From Bdellovibrionales bacterium (lineage in GTDB: Bacteria; Bdellovibrionota; Bdellovibrionia; Bdellovibrionales; Bdellovibrionaceae): 64,000 bases of DNA. The number at the start of each line of letters is the position of its first letter. Position 1 is the stretch's first letter. The translations under genes and the position numbers were made by a program. Below are positions 16,303-23,615 of the stretch, in pieces. The stretch is from positions 967,626-1,031,625 of the forward strand of contig JAFEAQ010000011.1 in NCBI GenBank assembly GCA_018266295.1. Direction: 5' to 3'. The notes below the pieces were generated by a model. It was not told the origin of the DNA and searched no databases. It worked only from the letters and a program-made list of their open reading frames with translations.

Positions 16303-17263
16303 CCTGATCTGCACAATGCCTGTGGATCAAGTTCCTGAGCTCAAAGACTGGGATATCACCTGGGTGATCGCCAAGGGCCTTTCATTTATTCCTGAACACG
16401 CCGACCCAAAGCGCCGCTATATTGAATTAGACAAAAGTAATCCGAAGGAAGCGCGTGCACAGCTCGACGCTTTCATCAAACAATTCAAACCTGATGTGGC
16501 CGTGAGCTTTCAATCTCCGTGGTGGGTGAACTTTGTTTTGTGGAAGAACAAAGTCGCTAAACGCATCGGCGTGCTTTCTAAATGGGACAGCTTTGTGTTC
16601 CTCAACGCCGGCCTTCGCCAAAAACGCAGTCAGGCTGTCAAACACGAAGCCGACTACAATCTCGATCTGGTTAAACAAATCGAGCCAGGCAAGATTCTTG
16701 ATCCGGAAGCTCCAATTCTGCATCTGAAAGCAGATCCGCAACCGGAAGTGCTCAATCAATACGGCTTGCAACCAAAGAAGTATATGGTAGTGCATCCTGG
16801 AATGGCGGGCTCAGCTCTGAACTGGCCGACAAAGTACTACATTGAATTGATTTCGAAACTCACCGATCGCTACACGGTAGTGCTGACAGGAACTCCGGCA
16901 GATGAGCCTTTCATCAAGGACATTCGCGAGCACTACAAACACGATGCGCAGGTGATTTGCCTGCAGAACAAACTGAGTACCAAACAATTGCTGTATGTGC
17001 TTGAACAAGCCAACTCGGTTTTTGCACCGAGCACCGGCGTGATTCATATGGCGGCAAGTCTTGGCACGCGTGTGTATGGCTTTTACTCGCCGATTCGCGT
17101 GCAGACGGTCACTCGCTGGGGCGCGCGCGGTAAAGGCGGCGTTCACCTCTTTACTCCGAATGTGAGCTGTCCTGCGACCCATGAATGTCTTGGCAAAGAA
17201 TGCACGAGCTATCCTTGCATGGAGAAAATCACTCCAGATCAAGTTCTGAAAGAGCTTCCGTAA
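16262..17263 (+). CDS. Glycosyltransferase family 9 (LPS heptosyltransferase-like)
   Basis: 333 residues, GT-B fold. The N-terminal start FIRLDKIGDLICTMP matches the conserved heptosyltransferase beginning (R-x-D-x-IGD). The C-terminal nucleotide-sugar site has VFAPSTGVIHMAASLGTRVY. Enzymes of this family transfer ADP-heptose to the lipopolysaccharide core on the cytoplasmic face of the inner membrane; the exact acceptor here is unknown. The protein ends with several Cys (CPATHECLGKECTSYPC), unusual for the family core. The weak ribosome site and an overlapping leader frame suggest coupled translation. Its TAA overlaps the ATG of the next gene by one base. Confidence 0.87.
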   Translation: MKKAVFIRLDKIGDLICTMPVDQVPELKDWDITWVIAKGLSFIPEHADPKRRYIELDKSNPKEARAQLDAFIKQFKPDVAVSFQSPWWVNFVLWKNKVAKRIGVLSKWDSFVFLNAGLRQKRSQAVKHEADYNLDLVKQIEPGKILDPEAPILHLKADPQPEVLNQYGLQPKKYMVVHPGMAGSALNWPTKYYIELISKLTDRYTVVLTGTPADEPFIKDIREHYKHDAQVICLQNKLSTKQLLYVLEQANSVFAPSTGVIHMAASLGTRVYGFYSPIRVQTVTRWGARGKGGVHLFTPNVSCPATHECLGKECTSYPCMEKITPDQVLKELP

Positions 17264-18279
17264 TGGTTCGCAGTTTCTCAGTCCCTCAAGAGCTTGAACA
17301 GAAAATCGAAGCGGCGTTAAAAGCGCACTTTCATCTGACACTCGGTGATTCTAGAAAACTTGCTGAGGCCGTAAAACGCCTGTCGGATTACTTCATCGCC
17401 AATCCCGAAGGCAGCACGCCTTGGAACGAGTCCTGGGCGCAGATTGCGTACTTGTGCTATTTCCTGCCGCTGAATCAAGCCCGCGTGCAGGCCGTCGTTA
17501 AAGAGGCGACAGCGCGCGAATTCTTTACGGGACTTGAAGAGGTTCTTGATTTTGGCTCTGGCCCTGGAACCGCGAGCCTGGCACTGACCGAGCAATTTCA
17601 AAAATTCACACTGATCGAAAAAGCCAAAGACATCTGTGCGAAGTTTAACTTTGTACCAGGGGCGACTTGGACGAATAAAGATCCAAATGTTTCGACTCCG
17701 GCAAAGACGATGGCGGTGTTCTCGTATTCACTGACAGAACTGAGCGATCTTCCGGCGTGGGCAAAAAAACTTGAAGCCATTATGATTCTCGAGCCTTCCA
17801 CCCAGGAAGACGGCCGAAAGCTCCAAGCCCTTCGCCACAAACTGATCCAAGAGGGTTACAGTATCTATGCTCCGTGCACTCATCACGAAGCCTGCCCGCT
17901 TCTGACTCAGTCTAAAACCGACTGGTGCCATGACCGCATTTTCTTTGCGATGCCGGCGTGGTTTGAAAAGCTCGAACAGCATCTGCCAATGAAGAACCGC
18001 ACACTGACGACAAGCTACTTGCTTGCGCGCAAACAAAAGCCTGCGACGAAGCTTGCCGCGAATGTTGCACGCGTGGTCGGCGATCATCTCGAGGAAAAAG
18101 GCAAAGACCGGCAAATGCTTTGCCGTGGGCCTGAGCGCGAGTTCCTCGCGTGGATGCACAAAGCAGGTCTCAAGCAAGAAATTCCTCGGGGAGTTCTGGT
18201 CGAAATCCCCGAAGACGTTCAAAAAGTTTCAAATGAATTAAGATTGAAGAGCCCGGTACGGACTCTTATCGACGAGTAA
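17263..18279 (+). CDS. Rsm22/METTL17-like SAM-dependent methyltransferase
   Basis: 338 residues. The SAM loop VLDFGSGPGTASLAL sits at about residues 94-108. Further on, the family signature is clear: CTHHEACPLL followed by DWCHDRIFF, then SYLLARK and MLCRGPEREFLAW. These cysteines match the Rsm22/METTL17 family, in which they bind an iron-sulfur cluster and the protein assists small-ribosomal-subunit assembly (in mitochondria). Bacterial members are little studied. The ATG at 17263 overlaps the TAA of the GT9 gene, and this start leaves the SAM domain complete. Confidence 0.82.
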   Translation: MVRSFSVPQELEQKIEAALKAHFHLTLGDSRKLAEAVKRLSDYFIANPEGSTPWNESWAQIAYLCYFLPLNQARVQAVVKEATAREFFTGLEEVLDFGSGPGTASLALTEQFQKFTLIEKAKDICAKFNFVPGATWTNKDPNVSTPAKTMAVFSYSLTELSDLPAWAKKLEAIMILEPSTQEDGRKLQALRHKLIQEGYSIYAPCTHHEACPLLTQSKTDWCHDRIFFAMPAWFEKLEQHLPMKNRTLTTSYLLARKQKPATKLAANVARVVGDHLEEKGKDRQMLCRGPEREFLAWMHKAGLKQEIPRGVLVEIPEDVQKVSNELRLKSPVRTLIDE

Positions 18280-19050
18280 CTACTTAGTTACTGGGAACAA
18301 AGAAATCAGGATCTGATAAACTTTTTCTTTTTCTTCTGGCTCGTTCAAGAAATGGCTGAGCTCACGACGGAAGCGAGTGATACGCTCAACAGCTTCTTGG
18401 TAGCGGCTTTCAGAAACGGCCACTGTCATTGTCGTGTGATTGCCAATGCCCTGAGGAATGATCGCCAACGCTTGCTCGTAAATTTGTTTCTTTACTTGCT
18501 GTGCGCGTGGAACTTTGATTCCAGACATTGTGTGATTGTTGATTTCGTTTTTCCAAAGACCATCATCACGTTGAGACAAAACACCATGGCTCAACAATGC
18601 ATCGAGAGCTTGTTGCGCTTGATCTGGAGTGATTGGCAAACGCTCAGAAATCCAAGTCGCATTGGCTTGGAAACCTTTCACGTCGATCATTTCAAGAATC
18701 GCTAAATGGTACCATTCGAGATTCTGTAAGTACTTGTGATCTTCGAGTTCTTGGAAGACCTGAACATCCTGAGCGCCTACGGAATAGCGGCGTCTGCGTC
18801 CATTAGCTTTTTGAATGAATGCTTGCACATCGGCTTCTGAAAGGTTCAAACGTGGAGCCAGGGACATAATAGTCCGCGCCGTCATCGAGCGTTTGCCGTT
18901 CAAAAGTTTAGAAAGAAAAGATGAGTCCACTCCCAAATCGCGTGCGAACGCACGAAGAGAATAATTGGGATTCGCGGAGTTCCTGCGAGCAAGCTCTTGT
19001 TCTAGGAAAGTCCTAAAATCACTAGCACTAATAGAATTTAACTGGTCCAT
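18280..19050 (-). CDS. TIGR02147-family regulator (HTH plus C-terminal domain)
   Basis: About 256 residues. The N-terminal ~80 residues are a lambda-repressor-like helix-turn-helix (YSLRAFARDLGVDSSFLSKL, then NGKRSMTARTI). The rest has the TIGR02147/DUF4423 pattern: EWYHLAILEMIDVKGFQ, winged-helix-like ISERLPITPDQAQQALDAL, and a C-terminal segment with the RI/FRREL.F pattern. The family is expanded in Bdellovibrio and Fibrobacter; members are presumed transcription factors. The ATG at 19050 is chosen; an in-frame GTG lies 9 bases upstream, and neither has a strong ribosome site. It converges tail to tail with the Rsm22-like gene, the stops being adjacent inside an 8-bp palindrome. Confidence 0.85.
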   Translation of the reverse strand: MDQLNSISASDFRTFLEQELARRNSANPNYSLRAFARDLGVDSSFLSKLLNGKRSMTARTIMSLAPRLNLSEADVQAFIQKANGRRRRYSVGAQDVQVFQELEDHKYLQNLEWYHLAILEMIDVKGFQANATWISERLPITPDQAQQALDALLSHGVLSQRDDGLWKNEINNHTMSGIKVPRAQQVKKQIYEQALAIIPQGIGNHTTMTVAVSESRYQEAVERITRFRRELSHFLNEPEEKEKVYQILISLFPVTK

Positions 19051-19092
19051 ATACCACACTGTTCAGCTTGAAATTTACCGCAGAGACATAAT

Positions 19093-19138
19093 GCGTAAAA
19101 TAACGTGAATACGAAAGCAAGCGTAAAACGGTTTTTAC
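19093..19138. promoter_or_regulatory. Repeated GCGTAAAA boxes upstream of the TIGR02147 gene
   Basis: GCGTAAAA occurs at 19093-19100 and 19121-19128, and the second copy is part of a near palindrome (GTAAAA-CGG-TTTTTAC, 19123-19138). They lie 45-90 bases upstream of the regulator start and could be an autoregulatory operator. This is inference from repeats only. Confidence 0.3.
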
Positions 19139-19188
19139 TCAGGTGCTTGCGTCCACACATCGTCCGCAACTCAATTTTATTTGTTTAT

Positions 19189-19704
19189 TTAATTTTGATC
19201 GTCCGAAGTGCGGACAAATATGTAAACAACACGTGATCGAGATCGCTCTTCGAGCAAAGTGGCTCCAGTAAAGGAAAAGCGGGCGGTGAAATTTTCGCCG
19301 AGTTCTTCTAACATCTTCACAAATTTTTCTTCATCTCTTTGCGGGCAGAGAATCAATCGCTCTGCTTGGAGGAGTTCTCGCTCCAAAAGCGCCCGAAGAA
19401 TTTTGAAAATTGCAAAGGCCCCTACTCCAGCAATCACAACATTTCCACTCACGACATCGGCGATCTCTTCGCCTTTGCCAGCGAAAAAATTTGCGCGCGA
19501 ACGAAACTCGGGAAACTTTTCGGCGACAACCGCCTCCACACTTTCAACGATGTGCGGGACTTGATCGACAAAGTGGACTTTTGGAAACTGCCCCGACTTC
19601 AGCGCTTCGACGCCGAGATAACCATGGTCGCAACAGAAATCCCAAACCGACAGGCCGGGAACGAGGTTTTCATAGATGAATTGCAGGCGATTGGAGAGCT
19701 TCAT
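19189..19704 (-). CDS. trmK: TrmK-like tRNA (adenine-N1)-methyltransferase
   Basis: About 172 residues. It begins MKLSNRLQFI and continues VWDFCCDHGYLG, matching the TrmK/DUF633 pattern (LSxRLxxI...DxGxDHxYLP). TrmK methylates A22 in the D-loop of some tRNAs. In this copy the SAM loop is WDFCCDHG rather than ADIGTDH. The start is uncertain: ATG at 19704 fits the family N-terminus; TTG at 19725 lies 4 bases after a GGAGG; the longest frame starts with TTG at 19743. Tail-to-head with the TIGR02147 regulator. Confidence 0.68.
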   Translation of the reverse strand: MKLSNRLQFIYENLVPGLSVWDFCCDHGYLGVEALKSGQFPKVHFVDQVPHIVESVEAVVAEKFPEFRSRANFFAGKGEEIADVVSGNVVIAGVGAFAIFKILRALLERELLQAERLILCPQRDEEKFVKMLEELGENFTARFSFTGATLLEERSRSRVVYIFVRTSDDQN

Positions 19705-19792
19705 GGCTTTGACAATATCCAGCAAAACCCCTCCAGTTGACAAGGGCTAAGAGCCCGGCGACATTGCCAAAATCGCAATTCTGGAGGCTTTC

Positions 19793-20896
19793 ATGGACAC
19801 ATCAAATCTGCAAAAAACCCCGCTCGCTGACGAGCACGTAAAACTCGGCGCCCGCATGGTGGATTTCGCCGGCTGGTGGATGCCGGTTCAGTACAAAGGT
19901 CTCCGCGAAGAGCACGACAACGTTCGCGCTAACGTGGGACTCTTCGATGTTTCTCACATGGGGGAAGTTCGTTTCAAGGGCCCGAAAGCTCTCGAGACTC
20001 TCCAATGGCTCACCACCAACGACGTGTCTAAACTGAACGACAACGAAGCACACTACAGCCTTTTGCCGAATGAGCAAGGCGGTTTGGTCGACGATATTAT
20101 CGTGTACTGCCTGAAAAAGAATGAAGACTACCTAGTTTGCGTGAATGCTTCGAATGCCGACAAAGACTTTGCTTGGATGGTAAAAAACAACAAGGGCGCT
20201 GACATCACCAATGAATCTTCTTACTGGGGGCAGATCGCCATTCAGGGACCAAAAGCTTTGGCTTTGATGGACAAGGTTTTTGGTTTCAAAGCCAGCGAAA
20301 TGGCGACCTTCAAAGTTCACCGTTTTGACTACAAAGGCTTCAAAGCCATCCTCGCGACCACCGGTTACACCGGCGAGCGCGGCGGCGAAGTCTTCATCGA
20401 AGCCAAGGGCACAGCGACTCTTTGGAACGATCTTTTGGCTCAAGGGGCGGAATTCGGGGTTCAACCGATCGGCCTTGGCGCCCGCGATACTTTGAGAACT
20501 GAGTTCAAAATGTCCCTTTACGGGCACGAGATCGATGACACAACGAATCCATACGAGGCGAAGCTCGGTTGGGCGATCAAACCGGCGGCTAAAGAGTTTA
20601 TTGGCAAGGGTCCGATGGTCAAAGTGAAGGAAGAAGGCCTTAAGAAGCAACTTATTGGTTTTAAGATGCTTGAGAAGGGCATTCCTCGCCAAGGTTACTC
20701 CCTGTTTTCTTTTGACAATAAAGAGATCGGAAAGGTAACTAGTGGGACTCACTCACCAACCCTGGACGAACCTATCGGAATCGCATATATTTCTTCGGAA
20801 TTTGCGGCTGAAGGGACTGAATTTGCAGTCGATATCCGCGGTCGTAAAGTGAAGGCGAAAGTATGTAAAACTCCTTTCGTCGCAAAACCTAGCTAA
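19793..20896 (+). CDS. gcvT: Aminomethyltransferase, glycine cleavage T protein
   Basis: 367 residues, normal size. T protein releases ammonia from the aminomethyl-lipoyl GcvH and passes the methylene group to tetrahydrofolate. Family motifs are visible: LGARMVDFAGWWMPVQY near the N-terminus, GLFDVSHMGEV, GYTGERGGEVF, LGARDTLRTEF and the C-terminal barrel. GGAGG at 19781-19785 precedes the ATG. gcvH follows after 29 bases, so both are one operon; gcvP is elsewhere. Confidence 0.96.
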   Translation: MDTSNLQKTPLADEHVKLGARMVDFAGWWMPVQYKGLREEHDNVRANVGLFDVSHMGEVRFKGPKALETLQWLTTNDVSKLNDNEAHYSLLPNEQGGLVDDIIVYCLKKNEDYLVCVNASNADKDFAWMVKNNKGADITNESSYWGQIAIQGPKALALMDKVFGFKASEMATFKVHRFDYKGFKAILATTGYTGERGGEVFIEAKGTATLWNDLLAQGAEFGVQPIGLGARDTLRTEFKMSLYGHEIDDTTNPYEAKLGWAIKPAAKEFIGKGPMVKVKEEGLKKQLIGFKMLEKGIPRQGYSLFSFDNKEIGKVTSGTHSPTLDEPIGIAYISSEFAAEGTEFAVDIRGRKVKAKVCKTPFVAKPS

Positions 20897-20925
20897 AGCG
20901 TTTTAAAATTGTTGAGGAGACTTCC

Positions 20926-21312
20926 ATGACATTTCATATCCCAGAAGAACTTTACTACACTAAAGAACACGAGTGGGCTCAAGTCGACGAGAACATCGTT
21001 ACTGTTGGCATCACTGAGTTCGCACAAGAACAATTGGGCGAGATCGTGTATGTGGAACTTCCTGAAGAAGGCCAAAAAGTGACTCAAGGTCAAACTTTCG
21101 GCGTTATCGAGTCAGTAAAAGCAGCGAGTGATCTTTACTCTCCAGTTTCTGGAACTGTGATTGAAATCAACGCTGGACTTAACGATGATCCTTCTGTATT
21201 AAATGACGACGCAATGAACGAAGGCTGGTTGATCCGCATCGAAATGGATACGGAAAAAGAGCTCGCAAACCTAATGCGCGCTCCGGACTACAAAAAACTC
21301 GTTCAAACGTAA
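20926..21312 (+). CDS. gcvH: Glycine cleavage system H protein
   Basis: 128 residues. Lipoyl carrier of the glycine cleavage system. The lipoylated lysine lies in GVIESVKAASDLYSP, with the preceding TVGITEFAQEQLGEIVYVELP typical of GcvH. GAGGAG precedes the ATG. The lipoate ligase LplA encoded at 52.8-53.8 kb in this window could lipoylate this protein. A tRNA-Leu gene starts 11 bases after the stop and may be cotranscribed. Confidence 0.96.
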   Translation: MTFHIPEELYYTKEHEWAQVDENIVTVGITEFAQEQLGEIVYVELPEEGQKVTQGQTFGVIESVKAASDLYSPVSGTVIEINAGLNDDPSVLNDDAMNEGWLIRIEMDTEKELANLMRAPDYKKLVQT

Positions 21313-21322
21313 TACCCGCAAT

Positions 21323-21405
21323 GCCCCGCTGGTGAAATTGGCAGACACGCCAGACTTAGGATCTGGTGCGCAAGCGTGGGGGTTCAAGTCCCTCGCGGGG
21401 CACCA
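21323..21405 (+). tRNA. tRNA-Leu (TAG anticodon)
   Basis: Class II tRNA. Acceptor stem GCCCCGC (21323-21329) pairs with GCGGGGC (21395-21401); CCA is encoded (21403-21405). The anticodon stem CCAGA/TCTGG encloses loop CTTAGGA, giving anticodon TAG at 21357-21359, which reads CUN leucine codons. The T-loop GGTTCAAGTCC is standard. The variable arm is short for a leucine tRNA. Confidence 0.96.
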
Positions 21406-21444
21406 CTTCTCTCCTGTCTTCATCGACAGTGAAGAGAAAATAAA

Positions 21445-21476
21445 AAACCGACTCTTTGCAGTCGGTTTTTTTTTAT
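21445..21476 (+). terminator. Rho-independent terminator after tRNA-Leu
   Basis: ACCGACT/AGTCGGT stem (21447-21453 with 21460-21466), 6-base loop and a long T-run; it ends the gcvT-gcvH-tRNA unit. Confidence 0.92.
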
Positions 21477-21516
21477 TTTTAGAGCTGTCACTCGCGGCTG
21501 TCAGTTCCGAGCTGAT

Positions 21517-22143
21517 TTAAAGTCCAAGACCTGTGATCCGTTGGTGGATAAGCTCCAGAGACTTCAATGCCTCTTCTTTTTCTTTGATCGGATGGGCAGA
21601 AGTCACAATCCGATGACAAAAACCCAAACGCAGAGTCTGAATGATCTGACAAATATTCGAGGCCTCCGCCTCGTCATACTTTAGAACTCTCATGAAAATC
21701 TCAGACATATAATCCAGCCAATGCTTTTCATATTTTTTGATCGTGGCACCCATCGGAGTTTTGGTGCCCTTGAAACGGAAGTACAGCTTTATCAAAATCG
21801 GCTCGGCTTCCATCTTCGCAAAAGTCATTTCATGGCCAACTCTGAGGAGCTTGAGCAGATCAGCGGGGGTTAGGATTTCCACCGAAATATTTGTCTTAGT
21901 AAAATAGCTGCCAAAAGTCTCTGAAGCGATATCCAAAAGGTGTTGGCGATCTCGTCCCATGTATTCATAGATCCAAGCACGAGAGACTTTGGCCTTGCGA
22001 GAAATTGCCGTATGCGAGAGCGCGGCAACGCCCTCCTGTTCCAGCATTTCAAGGATTGCGCGTGAAACATTGAAATATTTTTCTGATTTTGCATCTGGAT
22101 GTTTCATATTTTTTATGATCGCGGAAAGAACATCATCTGCCAA
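21517..22143 (-). CDS. TetR-like transcriptional regulator
   Basis: 208 residues. The N-terminal third fits a TetR HTH (ALSHTAISRKAKVSRAWIYEYMG), with helical C-terminal ligand/dimer domain. The frame begins with TTG at 22143; an ATG at 22107 (MKHPDAKSEKYF) is an alternative start and keeps the HTH intact. Neither start has a strong ribosome site. It is divergent from a small secreted protein gene. Effector and targets unknown. Confidence 0.7.
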   Translation of the reverse strand: MADDVLSAIIKNMKHPDAKSEKYFNVSRAILEMLEQEGVAALSHTAISRKAKVSRAWIYEYMGRDRQHLLDIASETFGSYFTKTNISVEILTPADLLKLLRVGHEMTFAKMEAEPILIKLYFRFKGTKTPMGATIKKYEKHWLDYMSEIFMRVLKYDEAEASNICQIIQTLRLGFCHRIVTSAHPIKEKEEALKSLELIHQRITGLGL

Positions 22144-22262
22144 TTGGAAAACTGACAGAAAGACTGCTTTTCTGTCGGCACTTCAACTTTATTTTCAGAA
22201 TGGATGCATCTAGGATCGCGCCGAATTTAACAATTCGCGAGTTTAATCTAAAAGGAGATCTT

Positions 22263-22676
22263 ATGAAAAAACTTTTGTTCTTGGCAGCGACACTGATGTC
22301 TTTCAATTGCTTTGCTTACACTTCGATTACCATGAATACGGATGCCCTGTTGGAAACCAAACCGATCTTCGGCTATCCGACCTACTCCGGTCGCGACGGC
22401 AAGCGATCTGCCTATTGCTCAGTTCGCATGTCGGCACCAAATAGTTCTAAGGAAACCGTTTTGGTCCCTGCCGGCACGAAGTTCTTCGTGACTTCCGTTT
22501 ACATAGACGTTTGCCCACAAGACTGGGGCAGACGATGCGAACTCGCTGTGGCGGCTCGCAATCATGATGGCTCTATTGAGATGGATCTTGACTGTTACCA
22601 TGAAGGAATTTTCGCAAGCCGATTTACAGTTGATAAAGTAAATCGCTTGGTCAAAAATATTGCTCACGTCGAGTAG
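22263..22676 (+). CDS. Small secreted protein, unknown function
   Basis: 137 residues with a signal peptide ending near FNCFA (residue ~19). The mature part contains five Cys, including CPQDWGRRC, and likely has disulfides. No family recognised. AAAGGAG at about 22250 is ideal for the ATG at 22263, so longer upstream frames are not used. A terminator follows directly. Confidence 0.7.
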   Translation: MKKLLFLAATLMSFNCFAYTSITMNTDALLETKPIFGYPTYSGRDGKRSAYCSVRMSAPNSSKETVLVPAGTKFFVTSVYIDVCPQDWGRRCELAVAARNHDGSIEMDLDCYHEGIFASRFTVDKVNRLVKNIAHVE

Positions 22677-22696
22677 GTCCAGATTTAGAGACCCCA

Positions 22697-22728
22697 GAAA
22701 GCCGACTTTAAAAGTCGGCTTTTTTTTG
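22697..22728 (+). terminator. Rho-independent terminator
   Basis: AAGCCGACT/AGTCGGCTT stem, short TTAAA loop and a T-run of eight. Confidence 0.92.
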
Positions 22729-22810
22729 CTCAAAGCCAAGGACCCTTGCTGTCTGCGATGTTTGCATATTATGCTTGAACGGTTCCTTAGGGCAATATCA
22801 GGAGGTTTCT

Positions 22811-23251
22811 ATGCCGGTGACAAACATACATCTCATCTATCCCATGTGTGTGATGGTTTTTTTGAGTGTTGTTGTTCTTTTGGTGATGTTTCGTCGCCGT
22901 GTGAATGCTGTGATGACGGGACAAACGAAGATGGCACACTACAAGACTTTTTCTGTAGGACAAGTTCCTGAGGAAGCGCTTCAAGCGGCCCGTCACTTTA
23001 GTAATCTATTTGAGATTCCGGTTTTATTTTATGCCGCTTGCATTGTTGGGATGATTCTACCGGTGCAAGGAATGACTTTGGTGGTGCTGGCTTGGCTCTT
23101 TGTTGCGGCTCGCGTGGTTCATGCGTTTATTCACTTAAGCTACAACAAAGTTTATCATCGTATGAGCGCGTTTTTTACAAGCGTGGTTTTGGTGACTGCG
23201 ATGTGGGCGATGATTTTGTTCACCGCCCTTTCTGCATCGGCGGCTTCTTAG
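22811..23251 (+). CDS. MAPEG-family integral membrane protein
   Basis: 146 residues with four hydrophobic helices. The conserved MAPEG segment is present: ARHFSNLFEIPVLFYA (the R-x-F-x-N-x-x-E-x-P pattern that binds glutathione in microsomal GSTs), and ARVVHAFIHLSYN near the third helix. Bacterial MAPEG proteins are assigned to glutathione-dependent detoxification but many are uncharacterised. AGGAGG (22800-22805) precedes the ATG. Its end overlaps the end of the S4-like gene on the other strand by 4 bases. Confidence 0.82.
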   Translation: MPVTNIHLIYPMCVMVFLSVVVLLVMFRRRVNAVMTGQTKMAHYKTFSVGQVPEEALQAARHFSNLFEIPVLFYAACIVGMILPVQGMTLVVLAWLFVAARVVHAFIHLSYNKVYHRMSAFFTSVVLVTAMWAMILFTALSASAAS

Positions 23252-23505
23252 AAGCCCAAGATATCAACGTAGGTAGTACCTTTTGCAACGGCTGACGAAA
23301 CTTTTGCGCGTTGGCCTTTAATCATGACTTTGCCATCTGTGAAGAGCTTTTTGAACTCAGTACGACTGATGTTTTTTAATTTCTGATTTTCATCTTGAGC
23401 TCTCAGGGCTGCGAGCAATGGATTATCCAGGCGCTTATCGGCTCTATCTAATTCCAAAGTAACACGAAATGATTTAGGTGGACGTGGTGGGATGTTGTTT
23501 TCCAT
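23248..23505 (-). CDS. Small S4-domain-like RNA-binding protein
   Basis: 85 residues. The part from RADKRLDNPLLAALRAQ to ISRTEFKKLFTDGKVMIKGQ, followed by VAKGTTYVDIL, matches the S4 pattern (R-LD-x2-L...SR-x2-x-K-L-x2-G-x-V-x-V-x-G...G). S4 domains bind structured RNA in rRNA-modifying enzymes and heat-shock Hsp15. The match is by eye and partly degenerate. Start at 23505 because GGAG lies 8 bases upstream; a longer frame begins at 23529. Confidence 0.6.
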   Translation of the reverse strand: MENNIPPRPPKSFRVTLELDRADKRLDNPLLAALRAQDENQKLKNISRTEFKKLFTDGKVMIKGQRAKVSSAVAKGTTYVDILGF

Positions 23506-23615
23506 GAGGAGCTCCAATATAAAACACAACTTCTATCAGAGCTTAGGCGGTTTTGGGACTGGTTTTATTCGGTTGTAGTTTCTACACCCCGTTTAATCAG
23601 TAAGAAATAGGTATT

